64,000 nucleotides of DNA from Brevibacterium permense (lineage in GTDB: Bacteria; Actinomycetota; Actinomycetes; Actinomycetales; Brevibacteriaceae). The DNA lies in contig NZ_JABSSX010000001.1 in NCBI RefSeq assembly GCF_013280495.1, positions 62,001 through 126,000 on the forward strand. The letters are read 5' to 3'. How positions within the stretch are numbered: the stretch's first letter is position 1; the number at the start of each line of letters is the position of its first letter. Of the stretch, positions 34,191 through 42,475 are shown in pieces. The notes under the pieces were generated by a model. The model saw only the letters and a list, made by a program, of their open reading frames with translations, ran no database searches and was not told the origin of the DNA. A program made the translations under genes and the position numbers.

Positions 34191-35230
34191 CGGCTCGCGG
34201 TCCCAGCGGAGGTCGCTCCGGCAGCTGCCGGCTCACGGCCCGCCGCATCGACCGGCGGCTTGCCGTAGGGACGACGAGCGAAGAGCGAGGCCAACACGGC
34301 GCCGGAGACGTTGTGCCACACGCTGAAGACGGCTCCGGGCAGCGCTGCCAGCGGTGAGAAGTACGTGGTGGCCAGGGTCGATGCCAGACCGGAGTTCTGG
34401 AGTCCGACCTCGAACGACACTGCGCGACGGGTTGGGGTGTCGAGCCGGCAGGCCGCGGCAACACCGTAGCCGACACCGAGCCCGAGCAGATTGTGCGTGA
34501 CGACGGCCAGCAGAACGAGCACACCGGCAGTGGCGATCGAGCTCGCGGATCCGGCCACGACGATCGAGACGATATAGGCGATGGCGATCGAGGCCAACCA
34601 CGGCAGCACCGGCGAGATCGTGTCGACGAACTTCGACGCGAACACGCGGACGAGGACGCCGACGATGACCGGCACGAGCACGGTCTGGCAGATCGAGACG
34701 AACATCGACCAGAACGGCACATCCATATACGAACCCGCCAGCCACAGAGTCAGCAGCGGGGTGAGCACCGGAGCACACAGCGTCGACAGGGTCGTGATCG
34801 ACACCGACAGTGCCGTGTCGCCCTTGGCCAGATAGGTCACGACATTTGACGCAGTGCCGCCGGGCGCGCAGCCGACGAGGATGACGCCGACGGCGATCTC
34901 GGGAGGAAGTGAATACACGGTCACGACGAGGAGGCCGAGCAGCGGCATCGCCACGAACTGAGTGACGACGCCGAGCACCGCGATCCACGGCCGCTTGGCG
35001 ATGCGAGCGAAGTCCGGCACCGTCAGGGTCAGCCCCATGAAGAACATCACCACGCCGAGCGCCCACGTGATCGACGGGGCCAGAGGCGTGAAGGCATCGG
35101 GCAGCAGGAACCCGAGCACTCCCGCAATGACGACGAGGACCGGCAGAGCCGTGACGGCGATGATCGAACTGCGATCGTCAGCGGGAGCCCCTGTGCCCCC
35201 GGAAGCCTGATGTGCTGGCGTTGGTGACAT
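34187..35230 (-). CDS. Bile acid:sodium symporter family (BASS) transporter
   Basis: 347 residues, about ten helices. BASS signatures: ITWALGVVMFFMGLTLTVPD, LVGCAPGGTASNVVTYLAKG, LSVSITTLSTLCAPVLTPLL, and RRAVSFEVGLQNSGLASTLA in the second half, which line the sodium and substrate site. Bacterial members carry pantoate, pyruvate-like or other organic anions; the substrate cannot be read here. A TAGCCT hexamer (35237-35242, minus strand) is six bases before the ATG, indicating a leaderless mRNA. It is inserted, with the GNAT remnant, between the usually adjacent YbjN and gpmA genes and on the opposite strand. Confidence 0.92.
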   Translation of the reverse strand: MSPTPAHQASGGTGAPADDRSSIIAVTALPVLVVIAGVLGFLLPDAFTPLAPSITWALGVVMFFMGLTLTVPDFARIAKRPWIAVLGVVTQFVAMPLLGLLVVTVYSLPPEIAVGVILVGCAPGGTASNVVTYLAKGDTALSVSITTLSTLCAPVLTPLLTLWLAGSYMDVPFWSMFVSICQTVLVPVIVGVLVRVFASKFVDTISPVLPWLASIAIAYIVSIVVAGSASSIATAGVLVLLAVVTHNLLGLGVGYGVAAACRLDTPTRRAVSFEVGLQNSGLASTLATTYFSPLAALPGAVFSVWHNVSGAVLASLFARRPYGKPPVDAAGREPAAAGATSAGTASR

Positions 35231-35398
35231 GTGTCCAGGCTACTCCGCCGATTTTGTCATTCGAGACACACGCCAAGAAATTGAGACCCGATCGGCGAAG
35301 AGGAGCGGCGGGGTCGTCGGCGGACCACCGCCGGAGGAGACCGGCGGTGATGACGGTCGTCGGCGACCGAGACTGAGCGGTCGTGTCAAAATGGAGCC

Positions 35399-36142
35399 AT
35401 GACGTATAACCTCATCCTGCTGCGCCACGGCGAAAGCGAATGGAACCAGAAGAATCTGTTCACCGGATGGGTCGACGTGACCCTCACCGACAAGGGCCGT
35501 GCCGAAGGCAAGCGCGCCGGCGAACTGCTGCGCGAGAAAGACCTCATCCCCGATGTCGTCTACACCTCGCGGCTCAAGCGTGCGATTCTGACCGCGAACA
35601 TCGCACTCGAGGCAGCCGATCTGTCCTGGCTCGACGTCCACCGCAGCTGGCGCCTCAACGAACGCCACTACGGCGCACTGCAGGGCAAGAACAAGAAGGA
35701 GATCCGCGACGAGTTCGGCGAAGAGCAGTTCATGACCTGGCGACGCTCCTTCGACACCCCGCCGCCGGCACTGGCCGACAGCTCGGAATTCTCACAGGCC
35801 GGTGAAACCCGCTACGCCAACCTCGGCGATGCGCTGCCCCGCACCGAATGCCTCGCCGACGTCATCGATCGCCTGCTGCCCTACTGGTACGACACCCTCG
35901 TGCCCGAACTCACCGTCGGCAAGACCGTGCTCGTGGCCGCCCACGGCAACTCGCTGCGCGCGCTGGTCAAGCACCTCGACGGGATCTCCGATGCCGATAT
36001 CACCGGGCTGAATATCCCCACCGGCATTCCGCTGCACTACGAGCTCACCGAGGACTTCACCCCGGTCGCCCCCGGCGGCACGTACCTCGACGCCGAGGCG
36101 GCCGCGGCAGCGATCGGCCAAGTCGCCAACCAGGGACGCTGA
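35399..36142 (+). CDS. gpmA: 2,3-bisphosphoglycerate-dependent phosphoglycerate mutase
   Basis: 247 residues, standard length. [20 protein letters not shown] contains the phosphohistidine [16 protein letters not shown] and the second histidine in [17 protein letters not shown] are present, as is the GIPLHYEL segment. The enzyme interconverts 3- and 2-phosphoglycerate in glycolysis. CAAAAT six bases before the ATG again fits a leaderless start; the GGAG between is too close to serve as a ribosome site. Order mshA-YbjN-gpmA-senX3-regX3 is typical of Actinobacteria. Confidence 0.96.
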   Translation: MTYNLILLRHGESEWNQKNLFTGWVDVTLTDKGRAEGKRAGELLREKDLIPDVVYTSRLKRAILTANIALEAADLSWLDVHRSWRLNERHYGALQGKNKKEIRDEFGEEQFMTWRRSFDTPPPALADSSEFSQAGETRYANLGDALPRTECLADVIDRLLPYWYDTLVPELTVGKTVLVAAHGNSLRALVKHLDGISDADITGLNIPTGIPLHYELTEDFTPVAPGGTYLDAEAAAAAIGQVANQGR

Positions 36143-36150
36143 GCCGGACA

Positions 36151-36199
36151 CAGACGACGATCGCCGAGGTGGAAGAACCACCTCGGCGATCGTTGTCTG
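36151..36199. terminator. Long hairpin between gpmA and phoU
   Basis: A 22-bp stem (36151-36172 and 36178-36199, one G-T pair) with loop AAGAA, between convergent genes. The stem top contains the CGCCGAGGTGG motif and its complement. No T-run. Confidence 0.85.
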
Positions 36200-36232
36200 C
36201 GCGTACGTGCGTGAGTCCGTGCGACGCGGGCC

Positions 36233-36895
36233 TCACTTCTTCGACAGGTAGGGCTCCCAGTTGCCGGTGAGCAGGTACTCGACCTTCTGCGACACGGACA
36301 CCGCGTGATCACCGAAGCGCTCGTAGTAGCGCGAGAGCAGGGTGACATCGGCGATATGGCGGGGAGCCAGCGAACCGGCCGGAGCCTCGCCGAGCTTCCC
36401 GAACACGCTCAGGTGGAGTTCGTCGAGCTCCTCGTCGATGGCGTTGATCGTGGGCACATCGGACAGGCCGGGATTCGAGAGCAGGCTCTGCGTCGCCTCG
36501 GCGATCCTCTCACCGGACTCGCCCATCCGCGCGAACGTCGATTCGAAACCCTCGGGGATTGCGGACTCGGGATAGCGGATGCGCACCTGCTGGGCGATAT
36601 GACGAGCGAGGTCGCCCATGCGCTCGAGCGACGCCGACATCCGCAGCGAACCGATGACGGCACGCAGATCTGCGGCCACCGGAGCCTGGAGAGCGAGCAT
36701 CTCGGCGGCCTGCTGGTCGAGGGTGAACTGCATATTGTCGATGACGGAGTCGGCCTCGATGACCTGCTCCGCCAGCTCGAGATCATTCGACTGCAGCGAC
36801 TGATTGGCCAGGCGGACGGCGTCGAGGACCTTGGTGGACATGCCGACCAGCTGGGTGGCCAGGTCGTCCAATTCGTTTCTGAAGACTTCGCGCAT
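36233..36895 (-). CDS. phoU: Phosphate signalling complex protein PhoU
   Basis: 220 residues from the ATG of MREVFRNELDDLATQLVGMS, the usual PhoU beginning, with AAGGAA nine bases upstream. Two PhoU repeats: LELAEQVIEADSVIDNMQF with PVAADLRAVIGSLRMSASLE and ERMGDLARHIAQ in the first, and the matching YYERFGDHAVSVSQKVEYLL in the second. The E-x3-D metal-binding patterns are kept. PhoU damps phosphate-starvation signalling through the transporter and the SenX3/RegX3-type kinase; it is divergent from those genes here. Confidence 0.95.
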   Translation of the reverse strand: MREVFRNELDDLATQLVGMSTKVLDAVRLANQSLQSNDLELAEQVIEADSVIDNMQFTLDQQAAEMLALQAPVAADLRAVIGSLRMSASLERMGDLARHIAQQVRIRYPESAIPEGFESTFARMGESGERIAEATQSLLSNPGLSDVPTINAIDEELDELHLSVFGKLGEAPAGSLAPRHIADVTLLSRYYERFGDHAVSVSQKVEYLLTGNWEPYLSKK

Positions 36896-37062
36896 GAACT
36901 GCGGTTCCTTAACTCTCGATTGTGACAATCGGAACTGACTGTCGGCGGTGCTTGGTGTCTTGAGGGGTGCCGGCGCTTCCGGTCCGCACCCTCAGCGGGG
37001 GAAAGCAGAAGGTGGGAACGACGGGGAACGCAGGCACACAGACGTCAGCATCGCACGATCGA

Positions 37063-37121
37063 GTGAACGACTCCAGACGGGAAGGTGAATTCCTCGGCAA
37101 ATACTGCCAGCAGAAGTGAAT
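37063..37121 (+). promoter_or_regulatory. Three GTGAA half-sites upstream of senX3 (possible PHO boxes)
   Basis: GTGAAC at 37063 and GTGAAT at 37085 and 37116 lie in the 267-bp divergent region; the first two are 22 bp apart. RegX3/PhoP-type regulators bind direct repeats containing GTGAAC/GTTCAC. The match is short, so this is tentative. TAAGCT at 37150-37155, seven bases before GTG 37163, is the likely -10. Confidence 0.35.
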
Positions 37122-37162
37122 TCGGTGCGCCGGGACGGTGGACACCGCCTAAGCTTGAGGCT

Positions 37163-38620
37163 GTGGATCTCTTAGTAGTGGCGGTCCTGACCGGCGTCGT
37201 CGGCCTGGGCCTGGGTATAGCGGGAATTCTTGCGTTCCGATTCAGCGAACGCTCCCGTGATGCTGCCGATCTGCATTCCGAGGACGACCTGCCCGAAGGC
37301 ATCGCCGAAGTGCTGGCCGTCCTGCCCTCGGCCGCGATCGTCATCGACGCCGGTGACGACGTCGTCAAGGCGTCGCCGGCCGCATACACGTTCGGCCTGG
37401 TCAGGGGGCATTCACTGGCATCGCCCGAGATGCTGCGGGTCGTCGGCCGCGTCCGCGCGCGCGGTCTCATCGAAGAGATCGATCTCGAGCAGACACGGGA
37501 GAACTCCGATTCCGTGATCCGCTACCTCCACGCCCGCGTCGCTCCCTTGGGCACCTCCTTTGTCCTCGTCCTCTGCGACGATCAGACCGAATCCAAGCGC
37601 GTCGACGCCGTCCGCCGTGACTTCGTCGCCAACGTCTCCCACGAGCTCAAGACGCCGATCGGTGCGATGGCACTGCTCGCCGAGGCGGTCACCGACTTCG
37701 CCGACGATCCGGCCGCTGTCGAACGCTTCGGCGGGCGGATGCAGCGGGAGTCGAAGAGGCTGACCCAACTCGTGCAGGAGATCATCGACCTCTCCCGCGT
37801 CCAGGACCACGCCGCTCCTGCGACGACCGAGAAGATCTCCGTCGCCGAGGTGGTCGACGATGCCGCAGACCGTGCCCGGACAGGGGCGGAAGGCAAGAAC
37901 ATCCACATCGAGGTCTCCCCGCCGAGCGATCTGCTCATCGAGGGCAACTACGAACTGCTTGTCAACGCGGTGCGCAACCTCATCGACAATGCCGTGAACT
38001 ATTCGCCGGAGGGCACCCGCGTCGGCGTCGGAGTCGACCTCGTCGACGAGCGCATCGAGATCGCCGTGACCGATCAGGGCATCGGCATGACCGCCCAGGA
38101 CACCGAGCGCGTCTTCGAACGCTTCTACCGAGTGGACCCGGCACGCTCCCGGATCACCGGCGGCACCGGGCTGGGGCTGAGCATCGTCAAGCACATCGTC
38201 GCCACCCACGGCGGTGAAGTGCGTGTGTGGAGCCAGCTGAACAAGGGATCGACATTCACGATCGTGCTCCCGCTGGCCGGAACTGCGACGGAGACCTCCG
38301 CTGCCGATTCGGCCCCGGCCGGTGTCCTCATCGAACATTCCGCGGATTCGACCGGAGCCGCCTCGGCGGATGAAGACGAACTGACCGGAGCCGCCTCGGC
38401 GGCAGATGACGAGCACACGGGGTCCGCCTCGGTGGACGAAGACGCCGCCGTCGGGACCTCCTCGGCGGATGACGATGGGCACGGAACCGCCGCCTCCGGC
38501 GCAGACGACCCGGCCGGCGACAACGACGAGCCCTCCGGTGATAATGGAGACGGCGGGGCGACCTCCGACCCACCCAAGGATCTGACCGAAGAAAGCGAAC
38601 AAAGGAAGCTCACAACGTGA
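37163..38620 (+). CDS. senX3: Sensor histidine kinase SenX3-like (phosphate response)
   Basis: 485 residues. GTG 37163 chosen because TAAGCT lies seven bases upstream (leaderless); GTG 37085 would add 26 residues. One N-terminal helix (LLVVAVLTGVVGLGLGIAGI), a PAS-like region (40-140), HisKA with H160 in FVANVSHELKTPIGAMALLA, and a full HATPase domain: NLIDNAVNYSPEG, VTDQGIGM, FYRVDPARSR, GTGLGLSIVKHIV. After residue 380 comes an acidic Ala/Asp/Glu/Ser tail of about 100 residues with no family counterpart. It senses phosphate status with PhoU and phosphorylates RegX3, whose gene overlaps its stop as GTGA. Confidence 0.93.
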   Translation: MDLLVVAVLTGVVGLGLGIAGILAFRFSERSRDAADLHSEDDLPEGIAEVLAVLPSAAIVIDAGDDVVKASPAAYTFGLVRGHSLASPEMLRVVGRVRARGLIEEIDLEQTRENSDSVIRYLHARVAPLGTSFVLVLCDDQTESKRVDAVRRDFVANVSHELKTPIGAMALLAEAVTDFADDPAAVERFGGRMQRESKRLTQLVQEIIDLSRVQDHAAPATTEKISVAEVVDDAADRARTGAEGKNIHIEVSPPSDLLIEGNYELLVNAVRNLIDNAVNYSPEGTRVGVGVDLVDERIEIAVTDQGIGMTAQDTERVFERFYRVDPARSRITGGTGLGLSIVKHIVATHGGEVRVWSQLNKGSTFTIVLPLAGTATETSAADSAPAGVLIEHSADSTGAASADEDELTGAASAADDEHTGSASVDEDAAVGTSSADDDGHGTAASGADDPAGDNDEPSGDNGDGGATSDPPKDLTEESEQRKLTT

Positions 38621-39300
38621 CTCGTATTCTGCTTGTCGAGGACGAAGATTCGTTCTCGGACCCGCTGTCGTACCTGCTCGGTAAGGAAGGGTACGAGGTG
38701 ACGGTCGCCGATGACGGTCTCAAGGCTCTGGCGGAGTTCGACCGCACCGGCGCCGATCTGGTCCTGCTCGATCTCATGCTGCCCGGTGCTTCCGGCACAG
38801 AGGTGTGCCGCGAGCTGCGCGCGAAGTCCAATGTGCCGATCATCATGCTCACGGCCAAGGACTCGGAGATCGACAAGGTCGTGGGGCTCGAGCTCGGCGC
38901 CGATGACTATGTGACGAAGCCGTACTCCTCACGGGAGCTGCTGGCTCGCGTGCGAGCCGTGCTGCGCCGCAATGTCGAGACCGAGGAATTCGAGGACGAG
39001 TCCGTGCTCGAGGCCGGGGGCGTGCGCATCGACGTCGAACGCCACGTCGTGTCCGTGCGTGGTGAAGAGCAGTCCATGCCGCTCAAGGAGTTCGAGCTGC
39101 TCGAGATCCTTGTGCGCAACTCCGGCCGCGTGATGACCCGTGGTCAGCTCATCGACCGGATCTGGGGCGAGGACTACGTGGGCGATACAAAGACTCTTGA
39201 CGTCCACGTCAAGCGACTGCGTGCGAAGATCGAGGAGAACCCCTCGGAACCGCGTCTGCTCACCACGGTGCGCGGACTCGGGTACAAGTTCGAAGCCTGA
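38617..39300 (+). CDS. regX3: Response regulator RegX3-like (OmpR family)
   Basis: 227 residues from GTG. Receiver domain: acidic pocket in ILLVEDEDSF, phosphoacceptor D52 in LVLLDLMLPG, switch Thr in IIMLTAKDSE, Lys in YVTKPYSSREL. Winged-helix DNA-binding domain at 130-225 (KEFELLEILVRNSGRVMTRG, TLDVHVKRLRAKIE, VRGLGYKFE). It activates phosphate-starvation genes when phosphorylated by SenX3. The four-base overlap with senX3 secures stoichiometric production. A strong hairpin at 39439 ends the unit. Confidence 0.96.
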   Translation: MTRILLVEDEDSFSDPLSYLLGKEGYEVTVADDGLKALAEFDRTGADLVLLDLMLPGASGTEVCRELRAKSNVPIIMLTAKDSEIDKVVGLELGADDYVTKPYSSRELLARVRAVLRRNVETEEFEDESVLEAGGVRIDVERHVVSVRGEEQSMPLKEFELLEILVRNSGRVMTRGQLIDRIWGEDYVGDTKTLDVHVKRLRAKIEENPSEPRLLTTVRGLGYKFEA

Positions 39301-39373
39301 GGGCGCCATCCGGCGAATCCGGGGGATTCTGCGCGGCGAGGTCGGTGGATGCCGGCCAGGTTCGTGAGGCCGC

Positions 39374-39429
39374 GTTCGTGAGACCGGAATCGGCTGGCCG
39401 GGTTCATGAGACCGGAAACTGCTGGCCGG
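39374..39429 (+). repeat. 28-bp tandem duplication after regX3
   Basis: 39374-39401 and 39402-39429 differ at four positions; a degenerate partial copy precedes them. Non-coding, between regX3 and its terminator. Confidence 0.75.
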
Positions 39430-39438
39430 ACGTGAATG

Positions 39439-39477
39439 CAGAAGGAGCCGCTCACATCATGTGAGCGGCTCCTTCTG
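39439..39477. terminator. Bidirectional terminator after regX3
   Basis: Perfect 17-bp stem (39439-39455, 39461-39477), loop ATCAT, between convergent regX3 and the lipoprotein gene. CAGAAGGAGCC on the left gives CTCCTTCTG on the right, a pyrimidine-rich end. Confidence 0.9.
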
Positions 39478-39519
39478 TGCTCCCGCGCGGGATTGGTCCC
39501 GGTGCTCGAGGAAGACGGA

Positions 39520-40083
39520 TCAGCCGTCGGCTGTTGCGGTTCCTTCCGCGGAACCGGCATCCTCGGTCGGCATGTCCGACGGGGACTCGGACGGTGATTC
39601 CGACGGCACGTACTCGTTGTAGTACGGCAGGGTGTCGGTGAGGAGCTGGGTTTCGATGACCTTCTCTTCGCTGCCGTTCTTGACTGTGATGTCGACGAGG
39701 TCGCCGGGCTTCGCCTTGAGGCTGTCGACGGTGACGACTTCCTTGGACGAGGTCTCGGGGCTCTTCGGGTCCTGGACGAAGGTGTCGCCGGCCTTGATCG
39801 ATTCGCTCACCGTGGTGTCGGCGACCTCGATGGACACCTTGGCGGTGGAGTCACCCTTGTTGATGAGGGTGAAGAACAGCTGAGCCGGACCGGAGCTCTC
39901 CTGGTCCGTGATGAGCATGAGCCCACGGACCTCGACGTCGCCGACGGCTCCCGAGGCTCCATCGCCGCCGTTGTAGTGGTATTCGGCGGTCTGATGGGGA
40001 GACAGCAGGCTTGCACATCCGCTGACGGGGATAACGAGAGCGAGTGCGGCAACGGCGAGAGCCGCGCGGTTGTGCCGTTTCAT
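39520..40083 (-). CDS. lpqE: Secreted lipoprotein, LpqE-like
   Basis: 187 residues. Signal MKRHNRAALAVAALALVIPV ends in the lipobox VSGC (C23), so the mature protein is membrane-anchored. The body is a beta-rich domain (GDVEVRGLMLITDQESSGPA, LFFTLINKGDSTAKVSIEVA) resembling the LpqE / copper-chaperone-like family, and the tail is Ser/Pro/Glu repeats. LpqE genes lie next to carD in mycobacteria, and this one is divergent from carD too. AAGGAG precedes the ATG; a TAGTAT -10 lies about 40 bases upstream. Function unknown. The 352-bp gap to carD also holds the carD promoter (TAAACT at 40400). Confidence 0.82.
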   Translation of the reverse strand: MKRHNRAALAVAALALVIPVSGCASLLSPHQTAEYHYNGGDGASGAVGDVEVRGLMLITDQESSGPAQLFFTLINKGDSTAKVSIEVADTTVSESIKAGDTFVQDPKSPETSSKEVVTVDSLKAKPGDLVDITVKNGSEEKVIETQLLTDTLPYYNEYVPSESPSESPSDMPTEDAGSAEGTATADG

Positions 40084-40399
40084 TATGCTCCTTGAAGTGG
40101 CAATACAAGATCAGTCTGTATACTACCCGGTTTTTGACCCGCTGTAGAACCGGGTGATCGGAGAGGACGAGGTTCCGCGACGCTCGGGCGCGTCGCGGTT
40201 GAAGTTTCGGTGAAGAGGCAGCGAAGTTCGGCCTGCGTCGCGGTCGGTCGAGGTTCGCTGCCGAGCTTCTCGGCAATGCGTCCTCTCCCGATGTTCTCGC
40301 TGGCAGAGGCGGCAGCCGGGCCGATCGCGGCGAGCCGCAGTGGCGGAGCCTAGCATGAAGATTCGCTGCCCTGAACGATTTCTGTGGCGAGCCTCATGG

Positions 40400-40405
40400 T
40401 AAACT
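40400..40405 (+). promoter_or_regulatory. Candidate -10 element (TAAACT) of carD
   Basis: TAAACT ends 30 bases before ATG 40436. No consensus -35 is visible, as is usual for CarD-dependent actinobacterial promoters. The rest of 40140-40399 shows nothing recognisable. Confidence 0.5.
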
Positions 40406-40435
40406 GGTATTCCGCGAAAGGGGTTTGAAGAGAAT

Positions 40436-40918
40436 ATGAGTTTCCAGGTCGGCGACACTGTTGTCTATCCACATCACGGTGCAGCGACAATCCAAGAAAT
40501 CAAGAAACGTGCCATCAAAGGTGAGGAGAAGCTGTATCTCAAGCTCCAGGTCGCCCATGGCGATCTCGTGATCGAAGTTCCGGCAGAGAACTGCGATCTG
40601 GTCGGTGTGCGAGATGTCGTCGGTGAAGAAGGCGTTGAGAAGGTCTTCAACGTCCTGCGTGCCGAATTCGTCGAAGAGCCCGCGAACTGGTCCCGTCGGT
40701 ACAAGGCCAATGTTGAGAAGCTCCAGTCCGGCGACGTCATCAAGGTGGCCGAGGTCGTCCGTGACCTCTGGCGTCGAGAGCAGGACCGTGGCCTGTCGAC
40801 CGGTGAGAAGCGCATGCTCTCGAAGGCCCGCCAGATCCTCGTCTCCGAACTCGCGCTGGCCGAGAAGAAGGAAGAGTCCGAAGCAGAAGCTCTGCTGGAC
40901 GAAGTGCTCGCATCCTGA
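40436..40918 (+). CDS. carD: CarD-family RNA polymerase-binding regulator
   Basis: 160 residues, normal length. N-terminal Tudor-like RNA polymerase interaction domain ([51 protein letters not shown]) and a helical DNA-binding domain with the conserved Trp in [17 protein letters not shown], then [20 protein letters not shown]. CarD stabilises the open complex at rRNA and many other promoters. ATG with GAAGAG four bases upstream. The TGA stop shares three bases with a CTG codon that begins ispD, coupling transcription regulator and isoprenoid gene. Confidence 0.96.
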   Translation: MSFQVGDTVVYPHHGAATIQEIKKRAIKGEEKLYLKLQVAHGDLVIEVPAENCDLVGVRDVVGEEGVEKVFNVLRAEFVEEPANWSRRYKANVEKLQSGDVIKVAEVVRDLWRREQDRGLSTGEKRMLSKARQILVSELALAEKKEESEAEALLDEVLAS

Positions 40919-41913
40919 GCACCTGTGTCATCATTCCGGCCGCAGGGTCGGGATCCCGTCTGGGTTGCAATGAGCCGAAGGCTTTCGTCCGTGTGAACGG
41001 ACGGACCCTTCTGGCCCGCAGCCTCGAGTCGATCATCTCCTCGGGAGTCGCCTCCGCAATCGTGGTGGCCGCTCCCGAGGATTTTCTTTTGCAGGCGCAA
41101 GAAGAAATCGCCGAAGCAGCCACGCGGATGAAATGCGAAATTTCAATTACAGCCGTAGCAGGTGGCAATGATCGCAATTCTTCGGTGCAAACAGCCTTGA
41201 AACTTAACCGAGGTGCGGAGTACGTTCTCGTTCATGATGCGGCAAGGTGTCTGACCCCGCCCGATGTGTTCACCCGAGTGGTCGCCGCGCTGCACTCCGG
41301 CGCCGAGGCGGTCGTTCCGGTTCTGCCGATGGTCGATACCGTGCGGAGGGTCGTTCCGCACGGGGCCGGCGGTGCGGAACCGAGCGCAGGTGCAGGCACG
41401 GGCGCGGAGGGCGCTTCCGGCGGAATTGTCGGGTCGATCCACGGCGATTCTGGCGCTGAAACCACCGCGGATCGACCAGACAATCCAATTTTGGCTGTGA
41501 CTGAGGGCTCTGGCGCGCGTGCAGTGGTGCGGGGCGACCTCGATCGGGCCGAGCTGCGACGAGTCCAGACGCCTCAAGGATTCCGTGCCGAGGTGCTCCG
41601 GCGGGCCCACCACGAGTTCGCAGCCGACGGTGCTGGCTTGACCGACGGCACTGTCGCGACCGATGACGCTTGCCCAACCGATGGTGCGGGCTCGACGACC
41701 GAGGCCGACCGGCTGGGCAGAGCGCTGCCGACGGACGACGCGGGACTGGTCGAACGCCTCGGCGTCGACATTGTCGCCGTCGACGGTGACGAGGAGGCGC
41801 TGAAGATCACCTATCCGCTCGACCTCGTCCTTGCGGAACAGCTCGCCCGAATGCGCGACCGAGCTGCAGTCCTTGGAGCAGGTACGTTGGATTCGGCGAA
41901 GGAGCCACGATGA
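40915..41913 (+). CDS. ispD: 2-C-methyl-D-erythritol 4-phosphate cytidylyltransferase, CTG start
   Basis: 332 residues if started at CTG 40915, which overlaps the carD stop (CTGA). The essential nucleotide-binding stretch [20 protein letters not shown] lies upstream of the first ATG/GTG (40993), so the real start must be 40915 or an even rarer codon. Other motifs are intact: [79 protein letters not shown]. Two inserts (about residues 150-205 and 235-270, Gly/Ala/Asp/Thr-rich) make it some 100 residues longer than most IspD. It forms CDP-methylerythritol in the MEP pathway; ispF follows with an ATGA overlap. Confidence 0.9.
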   Translation: MSTCVIIPAAGSGSRLGCNEPKAFVRVNGRTLLARSLESIISSGVASAIVVAAPEDFLLQAQEEIAEAATRMKCEISITAVAGGNDRNSSVQTALKLNRGAEYVLVHDAARCLTPPDVFTRVVAALHSGAEAVVPVLPMVDTVRRVVPHGAGGAEPSAGAGTGAEGASGGIVGSIHGDSGAETTADRPDNPILAVTEGSGARAVVRGDLDRAELRRVQTPQGFRAEVLRRAHHEFAADGAGLTDGTVATDDACPTDGAGSTTEADRLGRALPTDDAGLVERLGVDIVAVDGDEEALKITYPLDLVLAEQLARMRDRAAVLGAGTLDSAKEPR

Positions 41914-42395
41914 ATCAGGTCATTCCCTGCATCGGCACCGGTGTCGATGTCCATGCTTTCGCCGTCGATCCCGCGCGCGAGCTGTGGATTGCGGGACTGC
42001 TGTGGCCGGGCGAACGAGGGCTCGAAGGACACTCGGACTCCGATGTGGCCGCCCATGCCTGCTGCGACGCGCTGTTCTCCGCCGCGGGGCTCGGCGACCT
42101 CGGTGAGCATTTCGGAGTCGACCGTCCGGAATTCGCCGGTGCCTCGGGCTCGGTGCTGCTCGCCGAGGCGGCCCGTATCGTGCGCGCGGCGGGTTTCGAG
42201 ATCGGAAACATCTCCGTCCAGGTGATCGGCAATCGACCGAAGATCGGCACGCGCCGTGCTGAGGCCCAACAGGTGCTGTCGGCTGCTGCCGGCGCACCCG
42301 TGTCGGTCTCGGGCACCACCTCTGACGGACTCGGACTGACCGGGCGAGGCGAAGGAATCGCCGCCACCGCCACCGCCTTGATTCATCCGGACTGA
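41910..42395 (+). CDS. ispF: 2-C-methyl-D-erythritol 2,4-cyclodiphosphate synthase
   Basis: 161 residues, normal length. Zinc ligands in GVDVHAF (D-x-H) and in [27 protein letters not shown] near the trimer interface; [15 protein letters not shown] and the C-terminal [17 protein letters not shown] nucleotide-binding signature. It cyclises CDP-ME 2-phosphate in isoprenoid precursor synthesis. Translationally coupled to ispD (ATGA), so two of the MEP steps share one message with carD. Unlike its partner it has no inserted linkers. Confidence 0.96.
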   Translation: MNQVIPCIGTGVDVHAFAVDPARELWIAGLLWPGERGLEGHSDSDVAAHACCDALFSAAGLGDLGEHFGVDRPEFAGASGSVLLAEAARIVRAAGFEIGNISVQVIGNRPKIGTRRAEAQQVLSAAAGAPVSVSGTTSDGLGLTGRGEGIAATATALIHPD

Positions 42396-42475
42396 TTCAA
42401 CAGCTCTGAACCTAATAGAGTCAAACGCACTTCTCTGTTCGAACCGAGTCAGGTGCGTCGAGGAAGGAACAATCA

